DNA of 64,000 nucleotides from Gracilimonas sp046602855 (GTDB taxonomy: Bacteria > Bacteroidota > Rhodothermia > Balneolales > Balneolaceae). The position numbers were made by a program, and so were the translations under genes. Positions 54,839 through 63,741 of this stretch are shown here, one piece after another. Location: assembly GCF_046602855.1 (NCBI RefSeq), contig NZ_JBKINJ010000001.1, forward strand, positions 2,108,001-2,172,000, written 5' to 3'. Position 1 is the first letter of the stretch. Each line of letters starts with the position of its first letter. The notes beneath the pieces were generated by a model, which was not told the origin of the DNA, did no database searches, and saw only the letters and a list, made by a program, of their open reading frames with translations.

Positions 54839-56941
54839 TTAATCCAACGACTCAGCCTTATACCATCTTGACACCACGGATTCCGCTACTAAAAATAGCA
54901 AGCCCGCGATCATAAACCAGCTCCAGATCTCTCGACCAAAACCTGTTGAGGCAATTTGGTTTTGCAATTCACTTCCACCAATATCAGCGGCTTCAACCCA
55001 TAAAATGTTAGTCTTATCAAGTAAATCTTCCATCTGATCTTTGTTTAGGGAATTGAACGTACTCTCAGATTTATCTAAGTTTACTGAAAGAGTAATGTCT
55101 CTTACACCATCCTTAATTGTGACCCATCCCGGAACCCATTCTTCAGCAGAGTAACGGAGTCGTACTCCGGAGGGAACAACATCGACGTAAGGTCTTATTT
55201 GATCCGAGCCTGTTTCAATAACGGCTTCATCGGCATTTATATTTCCAACCCAGCTAAAAGGCTTCCCGAGTGTATGTCCAACAAATCCACCTTTATCTGA
55301 AGAGGCAGCATACAAAAGCAACCTGTAGTAGAACGGAGCATATACTGGTTGAACCGGAAAATTTGACCAACCCGGATCATTGCCGATCGATGAGATGATA
55401 AGTGCACCTTCACCAAAACGTTTTTCATGTATCAACGGGTCGCCATTATTCAGTGTAAAAAGATCAAAATGAACTCCTGTTCCTGTGCTTATGAATTTTA
55501 GATAATAGAAAACGGAGGGAGTATTGATACTTAATTCTTCATTATCATCCTGTTCGAAAAGTGACTCAAACACCGGATGCTCCTGAAGGATCTCATTGGC
55601 CTCTGCTACCGATTGGAAAGAAGCATAATCACCGAGAACACCGGCAAATTCCCCTGCTTTGAATCCTTCAAAAAATAAATTATAGTTGATCATGTCTCCA
55701 TTCTCAGAGGGAAAGAAAACAAGTCCCCCTCCATTTTGAACAAATCCTTCAAGCAGGTTAAAGCTGTATTCCGGAATCAAATTCAATCCATCCAGGATAA
55801 CACTATCATAATTTGTAAGATTTTCACTTTCCAGTTCATCGAGCTCAATTTCTTTATAACTGAGTTGTGCATGATTTTCACCTGCTGCCTGAAGCATTGT
55901 AGCGGTATATGAAACCCGATTATTTCTGAAATTGGAATTACGTATCAATAAAACGTTTCTTTTTTCCGGTACCTGAACCGTAAAATAATTGATATTATCA
56001 GCCTGAAACTCGTCTCCTTCAATAAATACCTTTCCGCTTGCCGATCCTGCTTGACCGGGCGTCACATCAAAGCTAAAGGTCTTACGTTCTTCAGGTTCAA
56101 GAGAAACAGAAAATTGGCCCACATTTTCACCTTCAAATTCCATAGTAACAAATTGATTGATTGCACTGACCTGCCCTTCATTTGCTAATTCGATCTCAAT
56201 ATTAAATGGCATTCCTGCTCCCAACATACTTGTAGAACTATTGATCTCGTTCAAATAGGTATTTTGAACCCCGACATCACCTACATCGATCACGGTCATA
56301 GTTATCTCATCAAATTCAATACCTTGCAAAGGCTCAACCTGGGAACGCTGAGTGTCAGTGATCAAAAACAAATTCTTATTTTCATATGGTGCGTTATCAA
56401 GGGCTTCCATTAGCATCCTTAGCCGGGAATCAATAAAATTCCCGGATTCAGACACTTTTTTATCTGCCAGCAACCGATCCACATTTGTACTGCTGAGTAT
56501 ATTACCGGTAGCTTCATCCCCATTCGAAAACTGTATAATAAAGCGATCATCATCCCTTGCTGATTCCTGAATGGATCCAACGATCTCTTTTGCATACTCA
56601 AAGAGTGGCCCCTGCCTCCCGATTCTGGACATACTGATACTATTGTCGATCAGTATTCCGTTAAGAGCAGGAGCCTGACCTGCATTTCCCGAAGAGTAAC
56701 CCGGCGGAAGAAACGGCCTGGCCAAAACAAAGGCGAAACACGCAATGGCTGCCAAACGCAGAAAGAGTAACAGGTATTTTTTGATCCTGATCCGCTTTAT
56801 TGTCGTGTTCTTCAACTCACGGAAGAAAGACAGTGCAGAAAATGATACTTTCTGTGGCTTCCTCAAATTCAGGAGGTGAATAACCAGTGGCAGGCCCACG
56901 GCTATCAAGGCCAATAAAAAAAATGGATTTAGAAAACTCAT
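54839..56941 (-). CDS. BatA-domain von Willebrand A protein
   Basis: This 700-residue inner-membrane protein has an N-terminal BatA domain (SFLNPFFLLALIAVGLPLVIHLLNLRKPQKVSFSALSFF) with two helices. A vWA domain around 90-200 has the MIDAS-like GILIDNSISMSR and FLITDTQRSQ. Beta-rich and glutamine-amidotransferase-like domains fill about 290-580 (TNYDSVILDGLNL, GGGLVFFPSE). A C-terminal helix (IWSWFMIAGLLFLVAESVVSRWY) follows. Bat proteins are linked to the MoxR-vWA system of aerotolerance and envelope maintenance. No moxR gene is in the window. It heads the operon running to aroA and is divergent from the lipoprotein gene. Confidence 0.9.
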   Translation of the reverse strand: MSFLNPFFLLALIAVGLPLVIHLLNLRKPQKVSFSALSFFRELKNTTIKRIRIKKYLLLFLRLAAIACFAFVLARPFLPPGYSSGNAGQAPALNGILIDNSISMSRIGRQGPLFEYAKEIVGSIQESARDDDRFIIQFSNGDEATGNILSSTNVDRLLADKKVSESGNFIDSRLRMLMEALDNAPYENKNLFLITDTQRSQVEPLQGIEFDEITMTVIDVGDVGVQNTYLNEINSSTSMLGAGMPFNIEIELANEGQVSAINQFVTMEFEGENVGQFSVSLEPEERKTFSFDVTPGQAGSASGKVFIEGDEFQADNINYFTVQVPEKRNVLLIRNSNFRNNRVSYTATMLQAAGENHAQLSYKEIELDELESENLTNYDSVILDGLNLIPEYSFNLLEGFVQNGGGLVFFPSENGDMINYNLFFEGFKAGEFAGVLGDYASFQSVAEANEILQEHPVFESLFEQDDNEELSINTPSVFYYLKFISTGTGVHFDLFTLNNGDPLIHEKRFGEGALIISSIGNDPGWSNFPVQPVYAPFYYRLLLYAASSDKGGFVGHTLGKPFSWVGNINADEAVIETGSDQIRPYVDVVPSGVRLRYSAEEWVPGWVTIKDGVRDITLSVNLDKSESTFNSLNKDQMEDLLDKTNILWVEAADIGGSELQNQIASTGFGREIWSWFMIAGLLFLVAESVVSRWYKAESLD

Positions 56942-56959
56942 TTAGCGCTCAAAAAATGT

Positions 56960-56967
56960 TACCTTTG
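56960..56967 (+). promoter_or_regulatory. Candidate -7 element for the lipoprotein gene
   Basis: TACCTTTG fits TAnnTTTG and lies in the divergent gap upstream of the start at 57047. The surrounding ten bases TTACCTTTGT are identical to those upstream of the PyrR-like gene. No -33 TTG was seen at the usual spacing. Confidence 0.35.
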
Positions 56968-57046
56968 TTTTTTCTGACTGGAACTTTTTATGGTTATTGC
57001 AATTAGCCATTACATAATATCTAAAACAGCTTATTTTTTCTTATTG

Positions 57047-59698
57047 ATGCAACGCCTTACAAAGATCTTAATTACTTTTTTCATTTTAAGTTTTGTTTCT
57101 GCATGTTCTACCATACCAACCAATGAATGGTATAAACTGATTCCTGAGAATTCCACTTTTGTGGTCGTCCCGGATGAGGCCGTAAATGTACAGGATATTA
57201 TTGCCAAAGAATATGCATCATATCTTGATGACATGACTCCATCAGGTATTCAGCAGGTGGCCGGCCTGGGAGATAACCTAAATACACAGCTTATAATAAA
57301 AGCACTTGTTTTAAATCCTGTAACATCCACAGACTCAGAACTGCTTTACATTATCGACTTCAGTGATAACAATTTAAAGAATTGGGCTTCAAATTATTAT
57401 CAGCCTTTCACACAGAATAATTATCGCTTTCATGAAATGACGATTCATCGTTTGTTCTTTAACAGAGATGAATTGTACGCAGCTCAGATTCATGATAATC
57501 TCATTCTATCCAAATCCAGTTTACTCATAGAAAATGCCATTCGAAGTTATGTTGGAGAATCGCCTGCGATCAAACTAAACAGTGAACCACCAAAGAGTTC
57601 ATTAGTGCTAAATACCCCTAAGCTTGATAAATGGATCGAGCAATATGCGCAGGTAAGCAGTCGTCCGGGACTCATGAATTCCTTTAGTGGAACCGCTCCT
57701 GCTATCATTAATACACAATTTATTGAAGACACCACGGCTAATGTAGAATTGACAGGTACCATTCCTTTGCTGGATAATCGCTCGATTTTAGTGGACGCCT
57801 TTTCATTTGAAAACAAACCAATCACTCTCGACAGACACATAGCCAGTAACGTAGCTACTTTTGCCATCATGCGTTTGCCCGCTACCACCGTTCCAGCCAA
57901 ACCGAAAGACTCTTTTATGACATCTTTGGATTCTCTGCTTTTGAATGATGTGGATCGTTATCAAGAGATCGCCAACACTTTATCTTCTGAATTCGCCTTT
58001 GAATCTTTTCCGGAATCCGGGCTACTAGAGGAGGGTGAGTATCTGTTTATGAGAAAGATCAGCAACCTGAGTAAATTTAGGCAGGAAATGTTTGAGTTAA
58101 ACACCGGAGGCTTCATTGATCGTCAGGACAACACTTATCAGGTCAGCAGTCGTGTTTTGGGAGAATTGATCGGTTCCGAGTTAAGTAACCTCCGTGACTT
58201 TTACCTTACCTTTTCAAGTGATGTTGCTGTGATCGCAAAGAGAAAAGGCTTAGCTGAAAGCGTTAACTCTGACCGAATCCGTCGTCGTGTTATTTATTAC
58301 GAGGATATATACTCCTCTATGAAAGATAATATGCCTGAAGCCGTGAGTGGTTTTGTATGGACAGATTCTAACGAATTCCTCCAATACATCACTCCCTACC
58401 TGAAATCTGAAACTACCGCCGGTGGAATACTCAGCCGTTTTGACCTCACGGCCATGACATTTACAGCGAGCAGCAGCACAGTTGACCTTAAGTTAAATAC
58501 TTTTTCCAAAGAAGGTGTCAGTGTTCCCTACGAAGAATTATGGGTGGTACCTTTATCTAATTCTGAACTGAGTGGGACACCAGTTTTGGGTGATCTTGTA
58601 GGTAGTTCGGCAGATGAGATTGTGGTATCCACTCAAAATGGACGTGTATTGGCTTTAGCTATGGATGGAACCATCGTCATGGAAACATCTACAGACGGGT
58701 TAGAACCTATTGGCAGCCCCACATTATATGACTGGTACGGTAATAATCAACAGATCGTTCTTCAGGCAGCAGGATCCAAGATCTTTGCATGGAATGAAAA
58801 CGGAAACCTACTACCCCGCTTCCCTATAGAATTGGAAGAACAGATCTCTGCTCCAATACTGGTTCAGGATGTTCTCAGAAATGGAGTTCCGGAGATCGTT
58901 GTAGCCACTCAAGACCGCAAAATTCATGTATTGGACGGCAGGGGGGATAACGTCAGAGGCTGGCCTCAAAATACAAATGCAGTGGTTAATACGAGACCTT
59001 CTTTTAGTTTGGTTGATGACTTATGGTCATTATGGGCATTTTCTGAAAACACACTTCATAGCTGGTTGCGCAATGGTAATGCGAGGCCGGGTTACCCGCT
59101 TTTCATAAACGCTCCTTTCACGGGGTCTCCCTTACACTATAAGAATCAAGTATTAGCTGGTGCGTCTGATGGTTATATCTATTCCATTGGCACGGATCCG
59201 ATCTTTGCGGATTCACTCGCATCAATTATCTCTGAAGATTCACTTGGCATTCGATCACTATATGTATCCAATAATGAAATATCATCACTGAAGGTACAAC
59301 CCAATGTATTGCTCAAAGATTCAACCGGGTTTTATAATGAAGACTTGATCATAACTGAAAGCACAAATGGCTCTATTTTCCTGTATAATGAAGCTGGAAA
59401 ACTCAGATATACAAAAAGCCTGGGCCAACCTGCATCATCAACATTCTCTCCTATCATAACAGATATTAATGCTGACCTGAACAGGGAGGTTCTTGCACTG
59501 GCTGAATTCGGAAGACTATTTGCTTGGGAGATATTAACAGATAAGCGACTTTTCAGCCTCCCTACATCTGGCATGAAGCATGTTCTCATAACGGATATAA
59601 ACGGTGACGGCCTTAAAGAGTTGATTGCACAAACCAGAGAAGGTTTACGCTCCTGGACCATTAATAAGCAGGAAACGGACCAAGCTGAAGCACAATAA
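57047..59698 (+). CDS. Lipoprotein with DUF3352-like half and C-terminal propeller
   Basis: From the ATG at 57047 the protein is 883 residues with a lipobox (ILSFVSAC, Cys21), so it should be lipid-anchored. The longer frame from 56990 adds 19 residues and a second hydrophobic run, so I reject it. The N-terminal half (25-480) resembles DUF3352-like exported proteins. From about 500 a propeller of FG-GAP/PQQ-like blades repeats: GDLVGSSADEIVVSTQNGRVLAL, DVLRNGVPEIVVATQDRKIHVLDG, ADLNREVLALAEFGRLFAWE, DINGDGLKELIAQTREG. Ligand and partner are unknown. It is divergent from BatA and converges on the epimerase-like gene with a nine-base gap. Confidence 0.8.
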   Translation: MQRLTKILITFFILSFVSACSTIPTNEWYKLIPENSTFVVVPDEAVNVQDIIAKEYASYLDDMTPSGIQQVAGLGDNLNTQLIIKALVLNPVTSTDSELLYIIDFSDNNLKNWASNYYQPFTQNNYRFHEMTIHRLFFNRDELYAAQIHDNLILSKSSLLIENAIRSYVGESPAIKLNSEPPKSSLVLNTPKLDKWIEQYAQVSSRPGLMNSFSGTAPAIINTQFIEDTTANVELTGTIPLLDNRSILVDAFSFENKPITLDRHIASNVATFAIMRLPATTVPAKPKDSFMTSLDSLLLNDVDRYQEIANTLSSEFAFESFPESGLLEEGEYLFMRKISNLSKFRQEMFELNTGGFIDRQDNTYQVSSRVLGELIGSELSNLRDFYLTFSSDVAVIAKRKGLAESVNSDRIRRRVIYYEDIYSSMKDNMPEAVSGFVWTDSNEFLQYITPYLKSETTAGGILSRFDLTAMTFTASSSTVDLKLNTFSKEGVSVPYEELWVVPLSNSELSGTPVLGDLVGSSADEIVVSTQNGRVLALAMDGTIVMETSTDGLEPIGSPTLYDWYGNNQQIVLQAAGSKIFAWNENGNLLPRFPIELEEQISAPILVQDVLRNGVPEIVVATQDRKIHVLDGRGDNVRGWPQNTNAVVNTRPSFSLVDDLWSLWAFSENTLHSWLRNGNARPGYPLFINAPFTGSPLHYKNQVLAGASDGYIYSIGTDPIFADSLASIISEDSLGIRSLYVSNNEISSLKVQPNVLLKDSTGFYNEDLIITESTNGSIFLYNEAGKLRYTKSLGQPASSTFSPIITDINADLNREVLALAEFGRLFAWEILTDKRLFSLPTSGMKHVLITDINGDGLKELIAQTREGLRSWTINKQETDQAEAQ

Positions 59699-59707
59699 CA
59701 ACAAGAA

Positions 59708-60604
59708 CTAAAGTATATCGGCAAGTGCCTCTTCCAATTCTTGAAACCGGAATTCAAATCCGGCCACCTGTAATTTTTTAGGTTGCATTCTAATGCTATC
59801 CGTTACCGGCTTTGCAGCTTCTCCAAGAATTATATTCAATGCAAATTTTGGAACACGAAAGATTGAAGGCCTTCCCATCACGTCTCCTAATATCTTAGAA
59901 AATTCATTCATCGTGACCGGGTTTGGTGAATTCACGTTATAGGGACCACTCATTTCTTCATTATGTAGGGGAAATACGATGGCTTTACAGAGATCTGTGC
60001 GGTGTACCCAACTCATATATTGTTCTCCATTGCCAATAGGGCCTCCTAAAAAAAACTGAAAAGCAGGAATCATCTTCTCCAATGCACCCCCGCCTTTTTC
60101 AAGTACAATTCCAATCCTTGGGTTTACAACCCTAACTCCTATCTCTTCTGCCTTATGGGAAGCTTTCTCCCACTGTACGCACACGCGGGCAAGAAAATCA
60201 TCCGAAGGCGACTCACTTTCTGTGAGCACCTCGTCACCTCTGTCGCCATAGTATCCTGAGGCAGATGCCGAAACAAAGACTTCAGGCCTGTTCCCAGCTT
60301 TTTCCATGGCTTCAACCAAGCGCTCCGTGCTTCTAATACGACTGTCCATGATGCGCTTTTTAACCTCTTCCGTCCAACGCTGACCAAAGATACTCTCCCC
60401 AGCAAGATTGATCACCGCATCCATTTTTTCGATTTCAACAACAAGATCATCTTCCCAAGAAACAAACTTCTGATTTTGCGCATTCTCATCTTCGTATTTT
60501 TTTGGACTTCTGGTCACAATAACCAGATTATGACCTTCTTTAAGAAGCATCCTTCTTAATTCATTGCCAACAAAACCGGTACCGCCTGTAATTAATATAT
60601 TCAT
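59708..60604 (-). CDS. TIGR01777-type NAD(P)-dependent epimerase-like SDR
   Basis: This 298-residue extended SDR-like protein starts MNILITGGTGFVGNELRRMLLKEG (GxxGxxG nucleotide motif, residues 7-13). It contains AVINLAGESIFGQRWTEEVKKRIMDSRI, SASASGYYGDRGDEVLTE and RIGIVLEKGGGAL. A DUF1731-like C-terminus (GRPSIFRVPKFALNIILGEAA) completes the YfcH/TIGR01777 architecture. The YxxxK catalytic pair of classical SDRs is modified (SGYYGDRG). Substrate is unknown. It stands alone between the convergent lipoprotein and the dipeptide epimerase. Confidence 0.92.
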   Translation of the reverse strand: MNILITGGTGFVGNELRRMLLKEGHNLVIVTRSPKKYEDENAQNQKFVSWEDDLVVEIEKMDAVINLAGESIFGQRWTEEVKKRIMDSRIRSTERLVEAMEKAGNRPEVFVSASASGYYGDRGDEVLTESESPSDDFLARVCVQWEKASHKAEEIGVRVVNPRIGIVLEKGGGALEKMIPAFQFFLGGPIGNGEQYMSWVHRTDLCKAIVFPLHNEEMSGPYNVNSPNPVTMNEFSKILGDVMGRPSIFRVPKFALNIILGEAAKPVTDSIRMQPKKLQVAGFEFRFQELEEALADIL

Positions 60605-60654
60605 AGCGTATTATTTATTTATAATTAGTATATGTATAACCACATTTCATCTTC

Positions 60655-61692
60655 TTAGCATTCACATTCAACTCCAAATCCGGGACCATCAGATAAAACG
60701 ACCCTCATATAATCATCTATAATCAAACCTTTACAAACATCATTAGATATCAATAAATGCCCGTCAAGGTCAACATAATCCGCATCCAGACCTAATAATG
60801 CCCCGGCTGCATTAGCAAGCGAACTTTCGATCATACAACCGATCATGACCTTTAAACCTAATTGTTTAGCCTCCTTTATGACCAGCCTTGCCTCATTCAG
60901 GCTACCCATCTTCATCAGTTTAATATTTATGACATCAAAAGCTGCAGCGATTTCTTTCAGATTCTCGGTGCCAGTAAAACTTTCATCAGCAGCTAATGGC
61001 AATACCGACCATTGTTTTAACTCTTTCATCAACTCAAGTTCTGAGGCAGGCATAGGTTGTTCGATCAATTCCACATTTTGTGATTCAAGAAACTTAATTT
61101 CTTGCTTAGCCTTCTCCAATGTAACCCAGCCTTCATTTGCATCTACCCGCAGCGGCTTATCCGTTATCTCTCGAATAGCCTTAATAATGTCATGATCATT
61201 CTCAGTTCCCAATTTGATCTTATACACGGGATACCTATCAGCTGCCCTCACTTTTTGCTGCATCTTTTCAATAGAATCTATCCCAATGGTGTACGAAGAA
61301 ACTGGACAAACTGGAGAGTGATAACCCCACAATTTCCATAAAGGTCTGGATCTGGATTTTGCCCACCAATCTAACCAAGCCATTTCAACAGCCGCCCTTG
61401 CTGAAAAGATATCTAATAGTTTCAGGCTATCTAGTTTTGGTTTGATTTCGGAAACATCTGTCAGAGCATCAAAAAAGTCATTGGGCAAGGATTCAAAGAA
61501 ATTGACGACCTTTTCATCAGTTTCCCCATATCGAGTGTTAGGACCAGCTTCACCATATCCGGTTATTCCATCTTTGGTGATCTTTAGAAAAACGTTTTGC
61601 ACCTCAGATTTTGACCCTCGTGCAATAGTGAATACCTCTTTTAATTTAAGCGGTATTACTTCCCACGAAACTTCAAAATGTAACATAGTCAA
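60655..61692 (-). CDS. Dipeptide epimerase of the enolase superfamily
   Basis: This 345-residue mandelate-racemase-type TIM-barrel enzyme probably epimerises L-Ala-D/L-Glu or related dipeptides from murein recycling. The catalytic KxK is Lys158/Lys160 in VYKIKLG. Metal ligands lie in RVDANEGW (Asp184), IEQP (Glu211) and AADES (Asp236). The second base is Lys258 in INIKLMKMG, and VDLDGHLL (Asp308, Asp310) is the C-terminal substrate motif of dipeptide epimerases. Its start overlaps the end of cdsA by 20 bases, placing it in the operon that runs from the right edge. Confidence 0.9.
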   Translation of the reverse strand: MTMLHFEVSWEVIPLKLKEVFTIARGSKSEVQNVFLKITKDGITGYGEAGPNTRYGETDEKVVNFFESLPNDFFDALTDVSEIKPKLDSLKLLDIFSARAAVEMAWLDWWAKSRSRPLWKLWGYHSPVCPVSSYTIGIDSIEKMQQKVRAADRYPVYKIKLGTENDHDIIKAIREITDKPLRVDANEGWVTLEKAKQEIKFLESQNVELIEQPMPASELELMKELKQWSVLPLAADESFTGTENLKEIAAAFDVINIKLMKMGSLNEARLVIKEAKQLGLKVMIGCMIESSLANAAGALLGLDADYVDLDGHLLISNDVCKGLIIDDYMRVVLSDGPGFGVECEC

Positions 61693-62494
61693 AGTCCTGA
61701 ATGAGCTTTATATAAACATAAACTGCCGGAGCAGCTAGAATAACTGCATCAAATCGATCGAAAAATCCGCCATGCCCCGGAAGCAGATTAGATGAGTCTT
61801 TTACACCCGCTTTCCTTTTTATCTTACTTTCGATCAAGTCTCCAAAAGGACCAAAAGTCCCCACCAAAAGCACCAGCGGCAATGCCAACGTAAGAGTAAG
61901 TGCAGTTTCGATCGGGATGGTTTTCAATGCGATCAACAATCCAACAAAACATCCCAGGTATCCAAAGAAAAATCCTTCCCATGTCTTATTGGGACTTATA
62001 GTTGGTGCCAGTTTATTTTTGCCAAAATTCTTACCTCCAAAGTAAGCGAATACATCCCCACCCCAGATCATTAACATAGTAGCGATCGTAAGCACGAAAC
62101 CTGTCTCATTTGAGCCGGTATCACGTATCAGCATCAGGCTTAACAAACCGAGAGGTGCATAAAGTCCTGCAAAGAATGAACTGCTTAACTGACTGATGCT
62201 ATCCTCATTGTCTCGGAACGTTTGTACTGCAACAAAGAGAAGAAAGATACTTAAACCGATCTCGAAAACATATGGTAACACCGGATAAAGCATGACCCAC
62301 AAGCCTATCGTGTACGGAAAATATTGATCGGTTGGCTGCCCTGCCCCATCCATTAATCTCATGACTTCCTGCTGTATGAAGTATCCGATCAAAATGACAA
62401 ATATCTTAAAGTACCAACCGCCGATCCACGTAAGATATATGAACAGGATTGCTGCCGGAACTGCGAACAGTATACGTTTGGCAAGTTCACTCAA
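61673..62494 (-). CDS. cdsA: Phosphatidate cytidylyltransferase
   Basis: This 273-residue inner-membrane enzyme makes CDP-diacylglycerol from phosphatidate and CTP for phospholipid synthesis. It has about eight hydrophobic segments and the C-terminal family signature spread over FGDLIESKIKRKAGVKDSSNLLPGHGGFFDRFDAV (SxxKRxxxxKD, LPGHGGxxDRxD). Upstream it has ISPNKTWEGFFFGYLG. It begins three bases after the DUF2007 stop and overlaps the dipeptide epimerase start. Confidence 0.96.
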   Translation of the reverse strand: MSELAKRILFAVPAAILFIYLTWIGGWYFKIFVILIGYFIQQEVMRLMDGAGQPTDQYFPYTIGLWVMLYPVLPYVFEIGLSIFLLFVAVQTFRDNEDSISQLSSSFFAGLYAPLGLLSLMLIRDTGSNETGFVLTIATMLMIWGGDVFAYFGGKNFGKNKLAPTISPNKTWEGFFFGYLGCFVGLLIALKTIPIETALTLTLALPLVLLVGTFGPFGDLIESKIKRKAGVKDSSNLLPGHGGFFDRFDAVILAAPAVYVYIKLIQDFDYVTF

Positions 62495-62497
62495 ACC

Positions 62498-62791
62498 TTA
62501 CTCCTCTGAGTCATTTTCTGGATTAAAATCCGCACTTTCCTTTTCAAGATCCTTTAAAGCTTTTACCGCTTTATCTTTGTATTCTAATGGTACATACAAA
62601 TAAACCAAAGCCATTTCACCCACCGTCAAACTATAGGCTGAATCTCTTTTAGAGAGGATATTTGACGGAATTTTAAGGTTTGACAAATAGTTTTTGGCCA
62701 TTTCCACTTCAAGGTCAGTGCTTGCTTCCATCACACAAACCCAGTTATCAATATCATTCGGTTTAGGGGATTCAGAAAAAAAACCCATCAT
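62498..62791 (-). CDS. DUF2007 putative signal-transducing protein
   Basis: This is a 97-residue soluble protein. The core WVCVMEASTDLEVEMAKNYLSNLKIPSNILSKRDS matches DUF2007, a small alpha-beta fold found as free proteins and fused to zinc ribbons. No partner domain or enzyme motif is seen. Its start overlaps the CPBP stop by four bases, so it is coupled in the DUF4199-CPBP-DUF2007-cdsA operon. Confidence 0.8.
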   Translation of the reverse strand: MMGFFSESPKPNDIDNWVCVMEASTDLEVEMAKNYLSNLKIPSNILSKRDSAYSLTVGEMALVYLYVPLEYKDKAVKALKDLEKESADFNPENDSEE

Positions 62792-63735
62792 TCAGCTCCT
62801 TTTATTTTTATCTGATGTAGGTAGTATAATAAAAATGTTGTAGCTGCCACGCTTATGACCACCAAAAAGATCGGTATATCCATTTCGGGTGATATCTTTT
62901 GATCCAGCATCTCAGGGTAATAACTACTGGCGATCACCTGTCCACCGTTATTCACAAAATGAGCTACCATAGCCGGAATCAAACTATCAGATACATAGGT
63001 AAGATAAGCCAGGAAAACCCCTAGTGTTGCAAGGGGAATAAAATTGGATATTTGTAAGTGATAAGCGCCAAACAAGGCCCCCGAAATCAAAATTGCAGCG
63101 ATAATTCCCCAGCTTTTTTCCAGTGCGCGCTGTACATATCCCCGATACATGATCTCTTCGCAGATAGCAGGAACAAAACCAATATGGATTACTCCAAGAA
63201 TAAGTGCATTATCTGATTTCAGAAAAGTGGTTATCATTTCTGCCATGGTTTCCTGCATTTCAGCCATCACATCAGGAACCGGCACAAACGAATTCAGCCA
63301 TCCTAAAAATAGAATAGTCGGCTGAGCCACTACAAATAAGATGGCCCCTACAATTGTTACATGCCATACGTTGGCTGAAAGTTTTAAGCGCAGAAACTCC
63401 AGCCTTTTCCCCTTTACAGCATGCAATTTTACCAATAACATGGTAGCCAATGCCATAATAAAGATCTGACCCGATGAATTAGCCAAGAAAAGAATATCAA
63501 AGTTGGAGGAAAGTTCCTGCATCATCGATTCAGGATCCAGGTTTTCTGAAGTTAGAAGTATTCCTGCAACACCAACAATAGCGCCCACTATATTAAAGGC
63601 TATAAGGGCGATCAATACCCATCCAAATGCCACGGCCCAATGGGCAAAGCCATTCCTCTCTACCCACGGTATATTATGCTGAATATTCGGATTTTCCTTA
63701 GTATCAGGGTCTGAACTTAAATTTTGTTCCATCAA
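62788..63735 (-). CDS. CPBP/Abi-family intramembrane endopeptidase
   Basis: This 315-residue membrane protein has about eight helices. The active-site motif ICEEIMYRGYVQR supplies Glu193, Glu194 and Arg198. His226 in FGAYHLQ and His259 with Asn262 in VAHFVNNGGQ complete the CAAX-protease (CPBP) site. Family members process prenylated proteins or bacteriocins, or act in immunity; this one's substrate is unknown. It begins six bases after the upstream partial gene and overlaps DUF2007 by four bases. Confidence 0.92.
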   Translation of the reverse strand: MMEQNLSSDPDTKENPNIQHNIPWVERNGFAHWAVAFGWVLIALIAFNIVGAIVGVAGILLTSENLDPESMMQELSSNFDILFLANSSGQIFIMALATMLLVKLHAVKGKRLEFLRLKLSANVWHVTIVGAILFVVAQPTILFLGWLNSFVPVPDVMAEMQETMAEMITTFLKSDNALILGVIHIGFVPAICEEIMYRGYVQRALEKSWGIIAAILISGALFGAYHLQISNFIPLATLGVFLAYLTYVSDSLIPAMVAHFVNNGGQVIASSYYPEMLDQKISPEMDIPIFLVVISVAATTFLLYYLHQIKIKGAE

Positions 63736-63741
63736 ATTTAT

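Noticed and set aside
56990..57046. Longer start for the lipoprotein
   Set aside because: The extra 19 residues would put a second hydrophobic run before a standard lipoprotein signal and lipobox.
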